Positions 7,910 through 16,633 of a DNA stretch of 24,856 bases are shown piece after piece; position 1 is the first letter of the stretch, and the number at the start of each line of letters is the position of its first letter. This stretch comes from Verrucomicrobiaceae bacterium (lineage in GTDB: Bacteria; Verrucomicrobiota; Verrucomicrobiia; Verrucomicrobiales; Verrucomicrobiaceae), in assembly GCA_024232965.1 (NCBI GenBank), contig JACKQF010000017.1, forward strand, positions 1-24,856, written 5' to 3'. A model generated the notes under the pieces. The model did not search any database. It had not been told where the DNA came from and worked only from the letters and a program-made list of their open reading frames with translations. The position numbers and the translations under genes are program-made.

Positions 7910-8908
7910 TTACTTGAGCAGAGTTTGAGCTTCCGCCTTTGCCTTTGCGAGCACATCCGCCAGCGCGACTGGCTTGCCACCTTGGCGCAGGCTTTCGTCC
8001 GCTGCCTCCATGAAGGTGAAGATCTCGATCGTTTCCGCCTCGCTCACGGGCGGTTCGCCAGTGCGGAAGAACTTACCGATCTGGCGGCAGAGCGCCTCGT
8101 AGCTGATGACTTTGCCGCCCATTTGATTGCCTTTGCTGCCATAAACCATCGCGCCGAACTCCGACTTGCCCTTCACGATGCCGCGATAGGTGCCGATGCG
8201 TCCGTCCTTCCAGACACCGGTCACTTGATCGGTGATCGGACCTTTGGCACGCGAGACCGTCTCGCAGCCCGGGCCCATGAGCGTGAAGAGCGACTCGATG
8301 CCATGGATGGCATAGAAGAACAGATCCGGCGTGCCGCTTTGATAGGAGCATGGACCCCAGGTGGTGACGCCCATGATGTCGCCGATCTCGGGATTGTCTT
8401 TGAGTGAGATTAAATCCGGACCAAACCTCGAGGACGAACTCGACCAGGTCTTCACGTTGCTCTTCTTCGCGAGTTCGAAGAGCGCGATTGCCTCTGCCAG
8501 CGTGCCCGCGAGCGGTTTGTCGATATAGACCGGCTTGCCAGACTTGAAGACCTCCTTCGCCTCTTGCAAATGGATGCGGCCATCGACGCTCTCAATCAAC
8601 ACGACGTCGACCTTTTCGAGCAGCTTCGGAATGGTATCGACAATCTCCACGCCCATGTCGCGAAGCTGCTGCGTGAACTTCTCTTTGCGATCCTTGCTGG
8701 CAGGCATGTCCGTGCCCCCGGTGTAGCCAGTTGTCACGGTGATTCCTGCCAACTCGCCCTCCGTCTCGCCCTTGTTGAAGAGCTTCGTGAATGCAGGGAC
8801 GTGGGAGGTGTCGAGGCCAACGATGCCTGCGCGGAGCGGCCTGAGGCCGTCTTGAGCAAACGCTGAGCCCGTAACGAGGAGAGCGAGAAGGAAGTGTTTC
8901 ATGGTCAT
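7910..8908 (-). CDS. Secreted Gfo/Idh/MocA family oxidoreductase (GLDTSH type)
   Basis: A 332-aa protein with a Sec-like signal (MTMKHFLLALLVTGSAFAQ). The dinucleotide loop is the variant GIVGLDTSHV at 28-37, typical of a distinct Gfo/Idh subgroup. It is followed by a strand LIESVDGRIH and the lysine motif DKP at 130-132 (Lys131). It is clearly different from the other Gfo/Idh gene in the cluster and lacks the WFWETGNGEIGNN block, so the two are not recent duplicates. The start overlaps the stop of the ceramidase-like gene by four bases (ATGA), which implies translational coupling; an in-frame ATG two codons later (8902) is an alternative. The substrate is not predictable. Confidence 0.88.
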   Translation of the reverse strand: MTMKHFLLALLVTGSAFAQDGLRPLRAGIVGLDTSHVPAFTKLFNKGETEGELAGITVTTGYTGGTDMPASKDRKEKFTQQLRDMGVEIVDTIPKLLEKVDVVLIESVDGRIHLQEAKEVFKSGKPVYIDKPLAGTLAEAIALFELAKKSNVKTWSSSSSRFGPDLISLKDNPEIGDIMGVTTWGPCSYQSGTPDLFFYAIHGIESLFTLMGPGCETVSRAKGPITDQVTGVWKDGRIGTYRGIVKGKSEFGAMVYGSKGNQMGGKVISYEALCRQIGKFFRTGEPPVSEAETIEIFTFMEAADESLRQGGKPVALADVLAKAKAEAQTLLK

Positions 8909-10215
8909 GGAATCAAAAGCTCTGAGATAGTCTTTTTCATCACTTTTTCTGACTTGGGTGCGGCATAGGCCTGGGAGGGCTCATATCCACCTTCCTCAAA
9001 CGAATGCTCCAACGGGATGTAACCAGTCACACCATCGCCATAGCTCGCCGTGCAGACAAACCCACCTGGCCGCTGCTGCTGGGCGAAGAGTTGATACTCG
9101 ACAAAACTCTCGCCCGGCAGATGCACGAGGCAGACTTCGTCACCGAGATGAAGGCTGGTAAAGGGAATCGGCTCGCGGTGGTGGATGAAGCCAATGCGCA
9201 GCGCGGCGGTGATGCGTTGCGAGGGCGACGTGGCCGTGTTTTGCATCACCTTCAGCATGCGCTCCTCAGGGAACTCGGGATTGGGTTGCAAGACGACCGG
9301 CACGTGCTTCCACTCGATCTTGGTGAGCGGGATACGTTTCACGTTTTTTTCCGACTCGATCATCGCTGCATGAATGCGGTCGGCAAGCAGTGGCCGCATC
9401 TCAGGGCTACCGTCGTTGTATTTGCCAGCGCCGATATTTCCGCCACAACCGGTGAAGTAGATGTGCGGCACGTCGTCCTCCTGAGTGCGGCGCTCACGGG
9501 CGATTCCGGCGAAGTCGTGAGTGACTATGCCATCGTTGTAGTAGCTCATGGGGTGCGTGGCGTAATAGTGCAGCGCCGCGAGTTTCGTGCCGCCATTCCA
9601 AAAGCAGATTGTCTTGAGCATGGGATCGATCAATCCCTCGGGCAGCGCTCGCAGTGCCGCATCCTTCGACGCACTGCCGCGCATCTTGCCCACTTTGCCA
9701 TCGATGACTTGCACCCGACGATTCCCGGCCACTTCAGAGACTTTCGCCTCGCCAGTGGAGATGTGCGTGACGGGCTGAGGTTTCTTCAACGCAGCCTCAA
9801 TGCTCGCAGTGATGCCTGCGAGCGCCCTATCCGTCGCCACGACATCAATGATGCCGACCTCTGGCAGAAGCTTCTGCACAGCAGTGTCCACCAGCGGCGC
9901 ATTGTGCTGATGCAGCGAGTGCAGTGCGACACGTTCAGGTGAGGTGCCTGCCGCCTTCGCCAAAACCTCTCGCCAATGGATGTGATCCGCTCCACGAATC
10001 TCGCAGAAGTCGATCGCACAAAGCACCACCGGCTTTTCATCGCTCAGCAGCACGACACCAAGCGCCAGCAGCGGCTCGCTAACGCCTGCGGCCGGCTTGA
10101 CAAGGCCACCGCACAAAGGCGCACCGATTGGCGGCGTCACATCGGCGCGGAATGGAGCGATTTGCACGGCGAACGCCTGAAATGAGACTAGCGAGAGCAG
10201 GATGAGCGGCTTCAT
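8905..10215 (-). CDS. Secreted neutral/alkaline non-lysosomal ceramidase-like protein
   Basis: A 436-aa protein with a Sec signal (MKPLILLSLVSFQAFA). The start of the mature protein (RADVTPPIGAPLCGG) and the metal-type motif HSLHQHNAP at 99-107 match the N-terminal domain of neutral ceramidases, as does the later YFTGCGGNIGAG block. True neutral ceramidases are about 650-700 aa and have a C-terminal immunoglobulin-like domain; this one ends after the catalytic-type domain. Short forms like this are common in PVC and Bacteroidota genomes, and their substrates are not established, so amide hydrolysis of ceramide should not be assumed. It overlaps the following Gfo/Idh gene by ATGA, and its own ATG overlaps the stop of a possible 48-aa ORF. 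Confidence 0.82.
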   Translation of the reverse strand: MKPLILLSLVSFQAFAVQIAPFRADVTPPIGAPLCGGLVKPAAGVSEPLLALGVVLLSDEKPVVLCAIDFCEIRGADHIHWREVLAKAAGTSPERVALHSLHQHNAPLVDTAVQKLLPEVGIIDVVATDRALAGITASIEAALKKPQPVTHISTGEAKVSEVAGNRRVQVIDGKVGKMRGSASKDAALRALPEGLIDPMLKTICFWNGGTKLAALHYYATHPMSYYNDGIVTHDFAGIARERRTQEDDVPHIYFTGCGGNIGAGKYNDGSPEMRPLLADRIHAAMIESEKNVKRIPLTKIEWKHVPVVLQPNPEFPEERMLKVMQNTATSPSQRITAALRIGFIHHREPIPFTSLHLGDEVCLVHLPGESFVEYQLFAQQQRPGGFVCTASYGDGVTGYIPLEHSFEEGGYEPSQAYAAPKSEKVMKKTISELLIP

Positions 10216-10358
10216 GATGGAGGGAGAGCAAATGGGCTTCGGAGGTGAGAAGCAGTTCCCGCAATCAGACGCTTCATCACCTCGGCGGAATTGAGTTGAT
10301 TGAACTCAGCCTTTTTCTCCACTCCGAGCAACGTGACGGGTGCTGTTTGATAGGCCAT
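10212..10358 (-). CDS. Possible 48-aa ORF translationally coupled to the ceramidase-like gene
   Basis: Between the DUF1501 gene and the ceramidase-like gene an ATG at 10358 opens a 48-codon frame. Its TGA overlaps the ATG at 10215 in an ATGA arrangement, the same coupling seen at the next junction. The predicted peptide (MAYQTAPVTLLGVEKKAEFN...) has a plausible helical middle (NSAEVMKRLIAG) and a Pro-rich end (SPFALPPS), with no signal peptide, cysteines or known motif. It begins 22 nt after the DUF1501 stop. It could be a genuine small protein, a leader peptide driving coupling, or a remnant of a deleted gene. No Shine-Dalgarno precedes it. Confidence 0.35.
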   Translation of the reverse strand: MAYQTAPVTLLGVEKKAEFNQLNSAEVMKRLIAGTASHLRSPFALPPS

Positions 10359-10380
10359 GGGATGGGGCGAGGTCGATTGA

Positions 10381-11874
10381 TCAGACAAGAATCTCGCTGA
10401 TCACGTTGCCAAAGTCGCGCTCGAGGCGTTGTCTGCCGGGGACCATCATGTGGTGGTTGAGGCCGAGTTGATGCAGCACGGTGGCGTGGAGATCGGTGAC
10501 GTATTGGCGACCTTCGACGGCGTGGAAACCGAGTTCGTCGGTGGCACCGTGGACGAAACCGCCTTTCACGCCGCCGCCAGCCATGAGGCAGGTGAAGCCG
10601 TGGGGATGGTGATCGCGACCGGAGCCGCTGACATTTTTGTCGCGAAACTCTGCGCCCGGTGTGCGGCCAAACTCGGTTCCCCAGACGACGAGCGTCTCAT
10701 CCAGCAGGCCACGTTGTTTGAGATCGTGAATGAGGCCTGCGATGGGTTGATCGATCTCTGCGCACATGGGTGGCATGAGTTTGGCGATATCTCTGTGATG
10801 ATCCCAGCGCCCCGCGTTGCCGCTGTAGCCATGAAAGAGTTGCACAAAGCGCACGCCCTGCTCCACCAGACGACGTGCGGCGAGACATTGGGAACCGAAG
10901 GCGAGACACTCTTTGCGATCCAGACCGTAGAGTTGCTTCACGTGCTCGGGTTCTTTGGAAAAATCCATCAGCCCTGGCACGGCCATCTGCATCTGGAAGG
11001 CGAGTTCGTAGGCCTTGATGCGGGCGTTGAGCTGCGCGTCGGTTGGGTAATCGATGCCAGAAATTTGGTTCAGTTGACCGATGAGACTGAAGGCTTCTCT
11101 TTGTTCATCGAGCATGAGATTGGGATCTGCAGGATGGACAAACGAGAGTGGATTCTTGGGATCAACCTTGAGCCGCACGCCGCCGTATTCCGGCCCGAGA
11201 TAGGCGCTGCCATAGGTGAAGGAACGTCCGCAGCAATCGGCGCTGGGCTCACCAAGCACCACGAACTCGGGAAGGTTGGCGTTCAATGTGCCGAGCCCAT
11301 AGCTGGCCCAGGCTCCGACGGTGGGATGCCCGGTGTCGCCGATCTTGCGCCCGGTGTGGAAGGTAAGTTGAGCACCGTGGTTGTTATCAATGGTCCACAT
11401 ACCACGGAGAAAGGAAATGTCATCCGCTGCGCCGCCGATGTGCGGGAAGAAGTCACTGACCTCAATGCCGCTCTGGCCATACTTTTTGTGACCTGTGATG
11501 AGCGGGAGAATCTTCTTGAAGACCTCGCGCTTCTCCTTGCCGGGCTCGGCCAGGATCTTGTTGATGCGAGACTGGTCTGCGGCATCGCGATACGGTGTCT
11601 CGTCGATGGACATACCGCCGTATTTGGTAAGCTCGGGCTTGGGATCAAAGCTCTCCATGTGGCTGGTGCCGCCGATCATGAACATCCAGATCACCGACTT
11701 GGCCTTGGCCTCGCCCGTCTGCCAGGCGGTCAGCACATCGGTCTCTGAGGGTGCAGCCTGGGCGACACCATCACGGAACATCATGGCATTGAGCGCCAGC
11801 CCCGTGAAGCCCATGCCGGTATCAAGCAAAAACTGGCGACGTGTGCCGGTGCAGCCTGGGAGTTGGTTTTTCAT
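10381..11874 (-). CDS. DUF1501 family protein, Tat-exported
   Basis: A 497-aa protein with a twin-arginine signal (TRRQFLLDTGMGFTGLAL) and the DUF1501 hallmarks: WMFMIGGTSHMESFDPKPEL near residues 63-82, HTGRKIGDTGHPTVGAWASY, and the C-terminal WGTEFGRTPG followed by GRDHHPHGFT. The fold is related to the sulfatase/alkaline-phosphatase superfamily, but the catalytic Cys/Ser motif of sulfatases is absent. The biochemical role is unproven; genes of this family are almost always paired with DUF1549/DUF1553 cytochrome-like proteins in Planctomycetota and Verrucomicrobiota. That pairing is seen here: the gene starts 4 nt after the stop of the DUF1549/DUF1553 gene. The length is typical for the family. 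Confidence 0.95.
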   Translation of the reverse strand: MKNQLPGCTGTRRQFLLDTGMGFTGLALNAMMFRDGVAQAAPSETDVLTAWQTGEAKAKSVIWMFMIGGTSHMESFDPKPELTKYGGMSIDETPYRDAADQSRINKILAEPGKEKREVFKKILPLITGHKKYGQSGIEVSDFFPHIGGAADDISFLRGMWTIDNNHGAQLTFHTGRKIGDTGHPTVGAWASYGLGTLNANLPEFVVLGEPSADCCGRSFTYGSAYLGPEYGGVRLKVDPKNPLSFVHPADPNLMLDEQREAFSLIGQLNQISGIDYPTDAQLNARIKAYELAFQMQMAVPGLMDFSKEPEHVKQLYGLDRKECLAFGSQCLAARRLVEQGVRFVQLFHGYSGNAGRWDHHRDIAKLMPPMCAEIDQPIAGLIHDLKQRGLLDETLVVWGTEFGRTPGAEFRDKNVSGSGRDHHPHGFTCLMAGGGVKGGFVHGATDELGFHAVEGRQYVTDLHATVLHQLGLNHHMMVPGRQRLERDFGNVISEILV

Positions 11875-11878
11875 AAGG

Positions 11879-14407
11879 TCAGCGCAGGGTGATGAAGTCG
11901 TTGTGATTGAACAGCACCGCGATGAAGTGCTGCCGCAGGCGTGTGCTATCCTTGGCAGTTTGATTGATGAACTCAGCGCTCAGCCGGGTCTCTTGCTCGT
12001 TCGGTTCGCGATTGAGAATGTGCTGGAAGGCGCGGTTGATGAAGGCCTCGTAGTCGGCACCCACTTCCCCGCTGATGCGTTTTTCCAAGGCGATGGAGGC
12101 ATCCAGCGTGACCTGACTGTTTGCCAGAGCCAGTGCCTGATGGGGCTTGATGCTCATTTCGCGTTGGTAGCATTCGCTCGGGCGAGCACCGTCAAAAATC
12201 TGCACCATCTCTGCCTGCGTCTCCTGGGCATGGCGGTAATACACACTGCGCCGACGACTGGTCTCAGATGCGGTGCTATCGATCTCTGGACCACCGAAAG
12301 TGGGATCCAGCAAGTCAGCGACGTGCAGCAGGTTATCACGCACCACCTCGCCCTCCATGCGACGAACGGGTGAGCGCCAATACCAAACGTTGTCTGGATC
12401 AGCGGCATCATTTGCGCTCGCCGCGCCACTGCCCGATGAGCGGCGATATACCGCGCTGCTGATGATGAGACGATGCATGTGCTTTAAGTCATAGCCACTT
12501 GCCATGAACTCAGCGGCCAGCCAGTCGAGTAATGCGGGATGCGTGGGCTTCTGGCCATTCGCGCCAAAGTCATCCGGCGTGGCGACGAGGCCGGTGCCGA
12601 AGTGGCGAATCCACAGGTGATTCATCGCCACTCGCGCAAACAAGGTATTCTGTGACGAGGTCAACCAACGAGCAAAAGCAAGCCGCCGTCCGCTGCTGGT
12701 GGCTGGGTAGGCCTTCATCTCGCGCGGTTTGTAGTCCGCTGGTTTTGCGGCGACTTTGATGGCGGCTTCCGCAGCGGTGAGTTTCTTGGCTGCGGCAGTC
12801 GCAGCGGTCTTGGCGGTGGCGATGGTTTTCTTGACAGCTGTCGTCAGAGGCTTGGTGGCCATCGCCTTTTTCAGCGCGGCATCTGCCTTCTCCTTCGCGT
12901 CTTGTGCCTCGGCGACTTCTGTTTGCTTTTGCAACTCAGCGACTTGGGCAGCCATGCTCTTCCAAGCCTCAGACTTCTTGTCCATGCCGCCGTCTTCCAG
13001 TGCCTCAAGTTTCAACTGCTGCTCCAGCGTCTTGCGCTTCATCTCGCGCAGCTCTGCGTCACCCACTGAATCCACGGCGGCCAACATCGCTGCCTTGTAA
13101 TACTCTCGCTTCTCAGGTTGGCGTGCGGTCAACGGCAGACTCACGGGTGTGACGGCGAGTTCACCCTGAAAAACAGTCGGCACAGAGGGAGCAATGGGTT
13201 TGTCTTTGATGGGGAATCGCTCGTCACCGCGCTCGAAAACATAGGTTACAGCCGTGAGCGTAGCGTCATAGGCACGTGGCATGCCGTCTTTCTTCGCATC
13301 CAGTTCACCTGGCACCGGATCGGCGCGGACGTTGTAAGGCTCAAAGACGGCGCGCAGGGCATAGTAGTCGGTCTGCGGGATGGGATCGTATTTGTGATCG
13401 TGGCACTTCACGCAGTTCATGGTCAGCCCCATGAAGGCCTTGCTGGTGTGCTCCACGATGTTGTCCATCCATTGCAGACGATCACTCTGGAAATTGCGCG
13501 CAAGGTAGCCGGTGGCACGCAACACCTTGTCATCCGTGGGAGCGAGTTCATCGCCTGCGATCATCTCCTGCACCATACGGTCGTAAGGCTTGTTCGCGTT
13601 CAGCGACTCGATGATCCAATCCCGCCAGCGCCAGATGTGAGGCTGGCTCAGACGCACTGCACCCTTGTAGCCCTCCCAGTCGGAGTAGCGCCAGATGTCC
13701 ATGAAATGCCGACCCCAGCGCTCGCCATAACGTGGATCATCCAAGAGACGATCCGTGAGCTGACGCAGCGCCAAGTCCGGCTGTGAGACATACGTTTTTT
13801 CAAACTCCATCACCTGCTCCGGGGTGGGCAGCAGACCGGTGAGATCGACATACACCCTGCGTGCGATCTGCGCAGGCGTGGCCTCGCCAAGCGGCTTCAG
13901 ATCATGAACAGCGAGTCGTTCATCAACGAAGGCATCAATCGCCGTTGATGCTCCCAGAGCAGGAATCGCGGGCCGCTTGACCAGCTTGAACGGCTCCCAA
14001 GGGTAGCGCGCCAGGAAGGTGTCAAAGGCTTGCTTCTTCGACGACCATTGCGCCAACTGATCCGAGGTCGGCTTCACCTTGGCATCGCCAGGATGCCCGC
14101 CCAGAAGGATCTCCGTGAAGTTGGCAACTCCATCGTGATCACTGTCCTTTTCCGCGACCAACTCCAGTCTCTGCGGCAGGCTCATCTTTTTGATCGCCGC
14201 CAGTTCCTTGCCGAAGGCATTGTGAGGAAACTCCTCCAGGCTATGGGGGGAATGATTCTCCGATGGCAGATGGCACAGGGTGCAGTCGCTGAGAGTCGCA
14301 GGCAGGAAATGCTCAAAGTAGTTCGCCGCAGCCTTTTTGTTCGCCGGAGTCGCCCACAAAGCCCCTGCCCCACTCATCGTCACGACCACGATGAAGCGCA
14401 GCAGCAT
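11879..14407 (-). CDS. DUF1549/DUF1553 (PSCyt2-PSD1) protein with c-type haem motifs
   Basis: An 842-aa exported protein from ATG 14407, whose N-terminus (MLLRFIVVVTMSGAGALWAT) is a good signal peptide; an in-frame TTG at 14446 would add 13 residues and bury it. Order of parts: haem-attachment motif CTLCH at 42-46; an Asp-rich DSDHDGVANF segment near 89-97, like a calcium loop; DUF1549/PSCyt2 (RVYVDLTGLLPTPEQ to about 360), with a second CxxCH, NCVKCHDHKYDP, at 331-342; an Ala/Lys-rich coiled-coil insert at about 440-560; and DUF1553/PSD1 from SSGRRLAFARWL (571) to the end. Two CxxCH motifs imply covalent haem and a redox role in the periplasm, perhaps passing electrons from sugar oxidation. 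It is followed after 4 nt by the DUF1501 gene. Confidence 0.92.
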   Translation of the reverse strand: MLLRFIVVVTMSGAGALWATPANKKAAANYFEHFLPATLSDCTLCHLPSENHSPHSLEEFPHNAFGKELAAIKKMSLPQRLELVAEKDSDHDGVANFTEILLGGHPGDAKVKPTSDQLAQWSSKKQAFDTFLARYPWEPFKLVKRPAIPALGASTAIDAFVDERLAVHDLKPLGEATPAQIARRVYVDLTGLLPTPEQVMEFEKTYVSQPDLALRQLTDRLLDDPRYGERWGRHFMDIWRYSDWEGYKGAVRLSQPHIWRWRDWIIESLNANKPYDRMVQEMIAGDELAPTDDKVLRATGYLARNFQSDRLQWMDNIVEHTSKAFMGLTMNCVKCHDHKYDPIPQTDYYALRAVFEPYNVRADPVPGELDAKKDGMPRAYDATLTAVTYVFERGDERFPIKDKPIAPSVPTVFQGELAVTPVSLPLTARQPEKREYYKAAMLAAVDSVGDAELREMKRKTLEQQLKLEALEDGGMDKKSEAWKSMAAQVAELQKQTEVAEAQDAKEKADAALKKAMATKPLTTAVKKTIATAKTAATAAAKKLTAAEAAIKVAAKPADYKPREMKAYPATSSGRRLAFARWLTSSQNTLFARVAMNHLWIRHFGTGLVATPDDFGANGQKPTHPALLDWLAAEFMASGYDLKHMHRLIISSAVYRRSSGSGAASANDAADPDNVWYWRSPVRRMEGEVVRDNLLHVADLLDPTFGGPEIDSTASETSRRRSVYYRHAQETQAEMVQIFDGARPSECYQREMSIKPHQALALANSQVTLDASIALEKRISGEVGADYEAFINRAFQHILNREPNEQETRLSAEFINQTAKDSTRLRQHFIAVLFNHNDFITLR

Positions 14408-14494
14408 CGAGGTTGGATGGGCATAGCATTTCACAGCAAAAACCAACGCTTCCCGAGGAACAAACTTTCCCGGAGAATGGGGCTCCCGAGCAGC

Positions 14495-16522
14495 TCAGCG
14501 GGTCGATGTCTGCCCGACCAGCGTCCCCTGCACCGAGATGTCATCTACGTTGAGATGCCCCCAGCCGGAGGTTTGGTGATCGACGAGGCGGAGGCGCACT
14601 CTTGCGCCCTTCCATTTCGAGACATCCCAAATGATGCGTCGCATCTGCGCGTCCTTCTTTCCTCCGGACTTCATCAGCACTTCGCCCGTGGTTGAATCGA
14701 CGAGCCCGAAGTAGAGCTGCTCGCGATCAAAGCCGCCGCCCATCAGCAAGGCGATCTGATCTCCCTCCAAGACGAAGACCGGAGATTCAAGCACCCCTAT
14801 TTGTTGATCGGAAGGCGGCGCATCGTCACTGACCACAGCGGTTGAAAGATGATGCCTGCCGTGTCTTGCAAACGGGAGATCTTGATGGCGTGGCAAAGCA
14901 GCCAACGTCGTCACCGGTTGCCCGAACTTACCTTCCACGACCTCCCAATCTTCCAAGGTGCCCGACTCAAAACTGAAGCGCAGATTGCCGACGGGCTTGG
15001 CTTCATCGTAGCGGTTAGTGGTGGGTTTGGCATTCGATTCGCTCGCGCTGGCGTTTCCCTTTTTCGCGCGTGGCGCTTCACCGACGATGCGTGGTCCTGC
15101 GTCAAAGAGGCGCGCGCCACTGCCTGTTTTTTTCATGTCACCGAGTTCGGCGCAAGCGGCTTCGATCCGCTTCATGAGACGGTCGATGATCTCTGGATGC
15201 TGATCCGCGAGGTTCGTCGTTTCGGCAGGATCGGACTGCAAATCGTAAAGTTGTGTGGTCTTTATTTCTTCGATCATACGGCCCCACCAGCCGGTGCCAG
15301 GCGGATTGGCAGGCCGCGGCAGAACCAATTTCCAGTCGTTGACCCTCACCGCAGTCAACAAACAACCGGTGTAATAGAGGTAGTCATCGCGAGGGCTCTT
15401 TTCTGATTCGCCGAGCAAAAAGGCAGTCGCATCGCGGCCGTCGATGCTTCGATCACTGGGCAGCGTCGCTCCCGCGAGTTTGGCGAAGGTGGGGAGCAGA
15501 TCCATGGTGGAGAGCAACCCTTCACTAACTCGTTGGGCGACCAGTCTCTTCGGCCAACTCGCCACAAAGGGCACCCGGCATCCGCCGTCCCAGGCGGACA
15601 TTTTCCAACCACGCAAGGGGTCCGCACTGCCGGAATGACTGCGAGGGATGAAGGCCTTGCCATTGGGCTTCATGCCCGCCGTGGTCTCGATCCATGGGCC
15701 GTTGTCCGAGGTGTAGACGATCAAGGTGTTGTCATCCATGCCGAGTGCTTTGAGCTTGTCCAAAATTTGCCCCGTGGACCAGTCGATCTCCTCAATGGCA
15801 TCGCCATACGGCCCGTAGGCGGACTTGCCCTTGAAGTTCTCTGAAGCCCCCAGCGGCAAGTGTGGCATGTTGTGCGCGAGGTAGAGAAAGAAGGGCTTGT
15901 CTTGGTGTTGGGTGATCCAATCCAGCGCTTCCTTTGTGTAGTCGGAAGTGATGCGATCCCAGCTCTGCACGGCGGGGATGACGACCTCGTTGTTGCGCAT
16001 GATGACGCTGCGCATCTTGGTATCCGTCACGCGGACAGTCGCCCCGTTGAATAAGGGCGTGCCGTAAAAGTAGTCGAACCCCTGGGCGTTCGGCATGGTG
16101 GCAGGATCGAACCCTGCGGGGCCATCGCCATGATTGCCGAGGTGCCATTTGCCAACCAGCGCAGTGGCGTAGCCTGCGGATTTCAGCACCTCCGCCATCG
16201 TTTGTTGCTGGGGATGCAGCACCGTGTGCAGACGTTTCAAGTTCCCCGGCTCACCGATGCGGATGGGGTAACAACCCGTCATCAACGCCGCGCGCGACAC
16301 CCCACAAACAGGTTGCGCATAAAAGTTCGTGAGTCGCAAACCTTCAGCGGCCATGCGATCGATGTTTGGCGTCTTGATGGTCGTCGAGCCATAACAACCC
16401 AGATCGTGATAGCCTTGATCATCGGTAAAGATCAAAATGATGTTCGGACGCAAAGGCTCCGCAGCGCCTCCAGTTCCAACGAACGAGGCGATGACCGCAA
16501 GCATGAGAAGGTGAATCTTCAT
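14495..16522 (-). CDS. Secreted type I sulfatase with CGVSR active-site motif and C-terminal lectin-like domain
   Basis: A 675-aa sulfatase (ATG at 16522; an in-frame GTG two codons upstream is possible) with a Sec signal ending near GGAAEP. The core has the metal Asp pair (IFTDDQGYHD) and, at the formylglycine site, VCGVSRAALMTG with Cys73 and Arg77. The canonical Pro/Ala of C-x-[PA]-x-R is Val. WHLGNHGDG, TSDNGPW and SAWDGGCRVPF blocks are present. From about residue 510 a C-terminal beta-sandwich begins (FSFESGTLEDWEV) and ends in GWGHLNVDDISVQG; similar modules occur on secreted GH32-type and other PVC enzymes and probably bind carbohydrate. It follows another sulfatase by ~110 nt and precedes the DUF1549/DUF1553 gene by 87 nt, so the three may be cotranscribed. 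Confidence 0.92.
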   Translation of the reverse strand: MKIHLLMLAVIASFVGTGGAAEPLRPNIILIFTDDQGYHDLGCYGSTTIKTPNIDRMAAEGLRLTNFYAQPVCGVSRAALMTGCYPIRIGEPGNLKRLHTVLHPQQQTMAEVLKSAGYATALVGKWHLGNHGDGPAGFDPATMPNAQGFDYFYGTPLFNGATVRVTDTKMRSVIMRNNEVVIPAVQSWDRITSDYTKEALDWITQHQDKPFFLYLAHNMPHLPLGASENFKGKSAYGPYGDAIEEIDWSTGQILDKLKALGMDDNTLIVYTSDNGPWIETTAGMKPNGKAFIPRSHSGSADPLRGWKMSAWDGGCRVPFVASWPKRLVAQRVSEGLLSTMDLLPTFAKLAGATLPSDRSIDGRDATAFLLGESEKSPRDDYLYYTGCLLTAVRVNDWKLVLPRPANPPGTGWWGRMIEEIKTTQLYDLQSDPAETTNLADQHPEIIDRLMKRIEAACAELGDMKKTGSGARLFDAGPRIVGEAPRAKKGNASASESNAKPTTNRYDEAKPVGNLRFSFESGTLEDWEVVEGKFGQPVTTLAALPRHQDLPFARHGRHHLSTAVVSDDAPPSDQQIGVLESPVFVLEGDQIALLMGGGFDREQLYFGLVDSTTGEVLMKSGGKKDAQMRRIIWDVSKWKGARVRLRLVDHQTSGWGHLNVDDISVQGTLVGQTSTR

Positions 16523-16633
16523 CGACACTCAAAACGAACCAAACTCCCGCTTCTGCCAAACCATTGCCCACCAAGGACTGATCAAAATGCGCATCTGCCC
16601 CCTCATCATTGGCGGCACGGATGACTCCAGCGA

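Noticed and set aside
9004..9942. Plus-strand frame of 312 codons opposite the ceramidase-like gene
   Set aside because: Its composition is Arg/His/Leu-rich with no motif, and it lies entirely within a recognised gene on the other strand.
10429..11748. Long plus-strand open frame of 439 codons opposite the DUF1501 gene
   Set aside because: It is the mirror of a well-supported gene whose DUF1501 motifs and Tat signal are unmistakable; long antisense frames are expected in GC-rich coding DNA.
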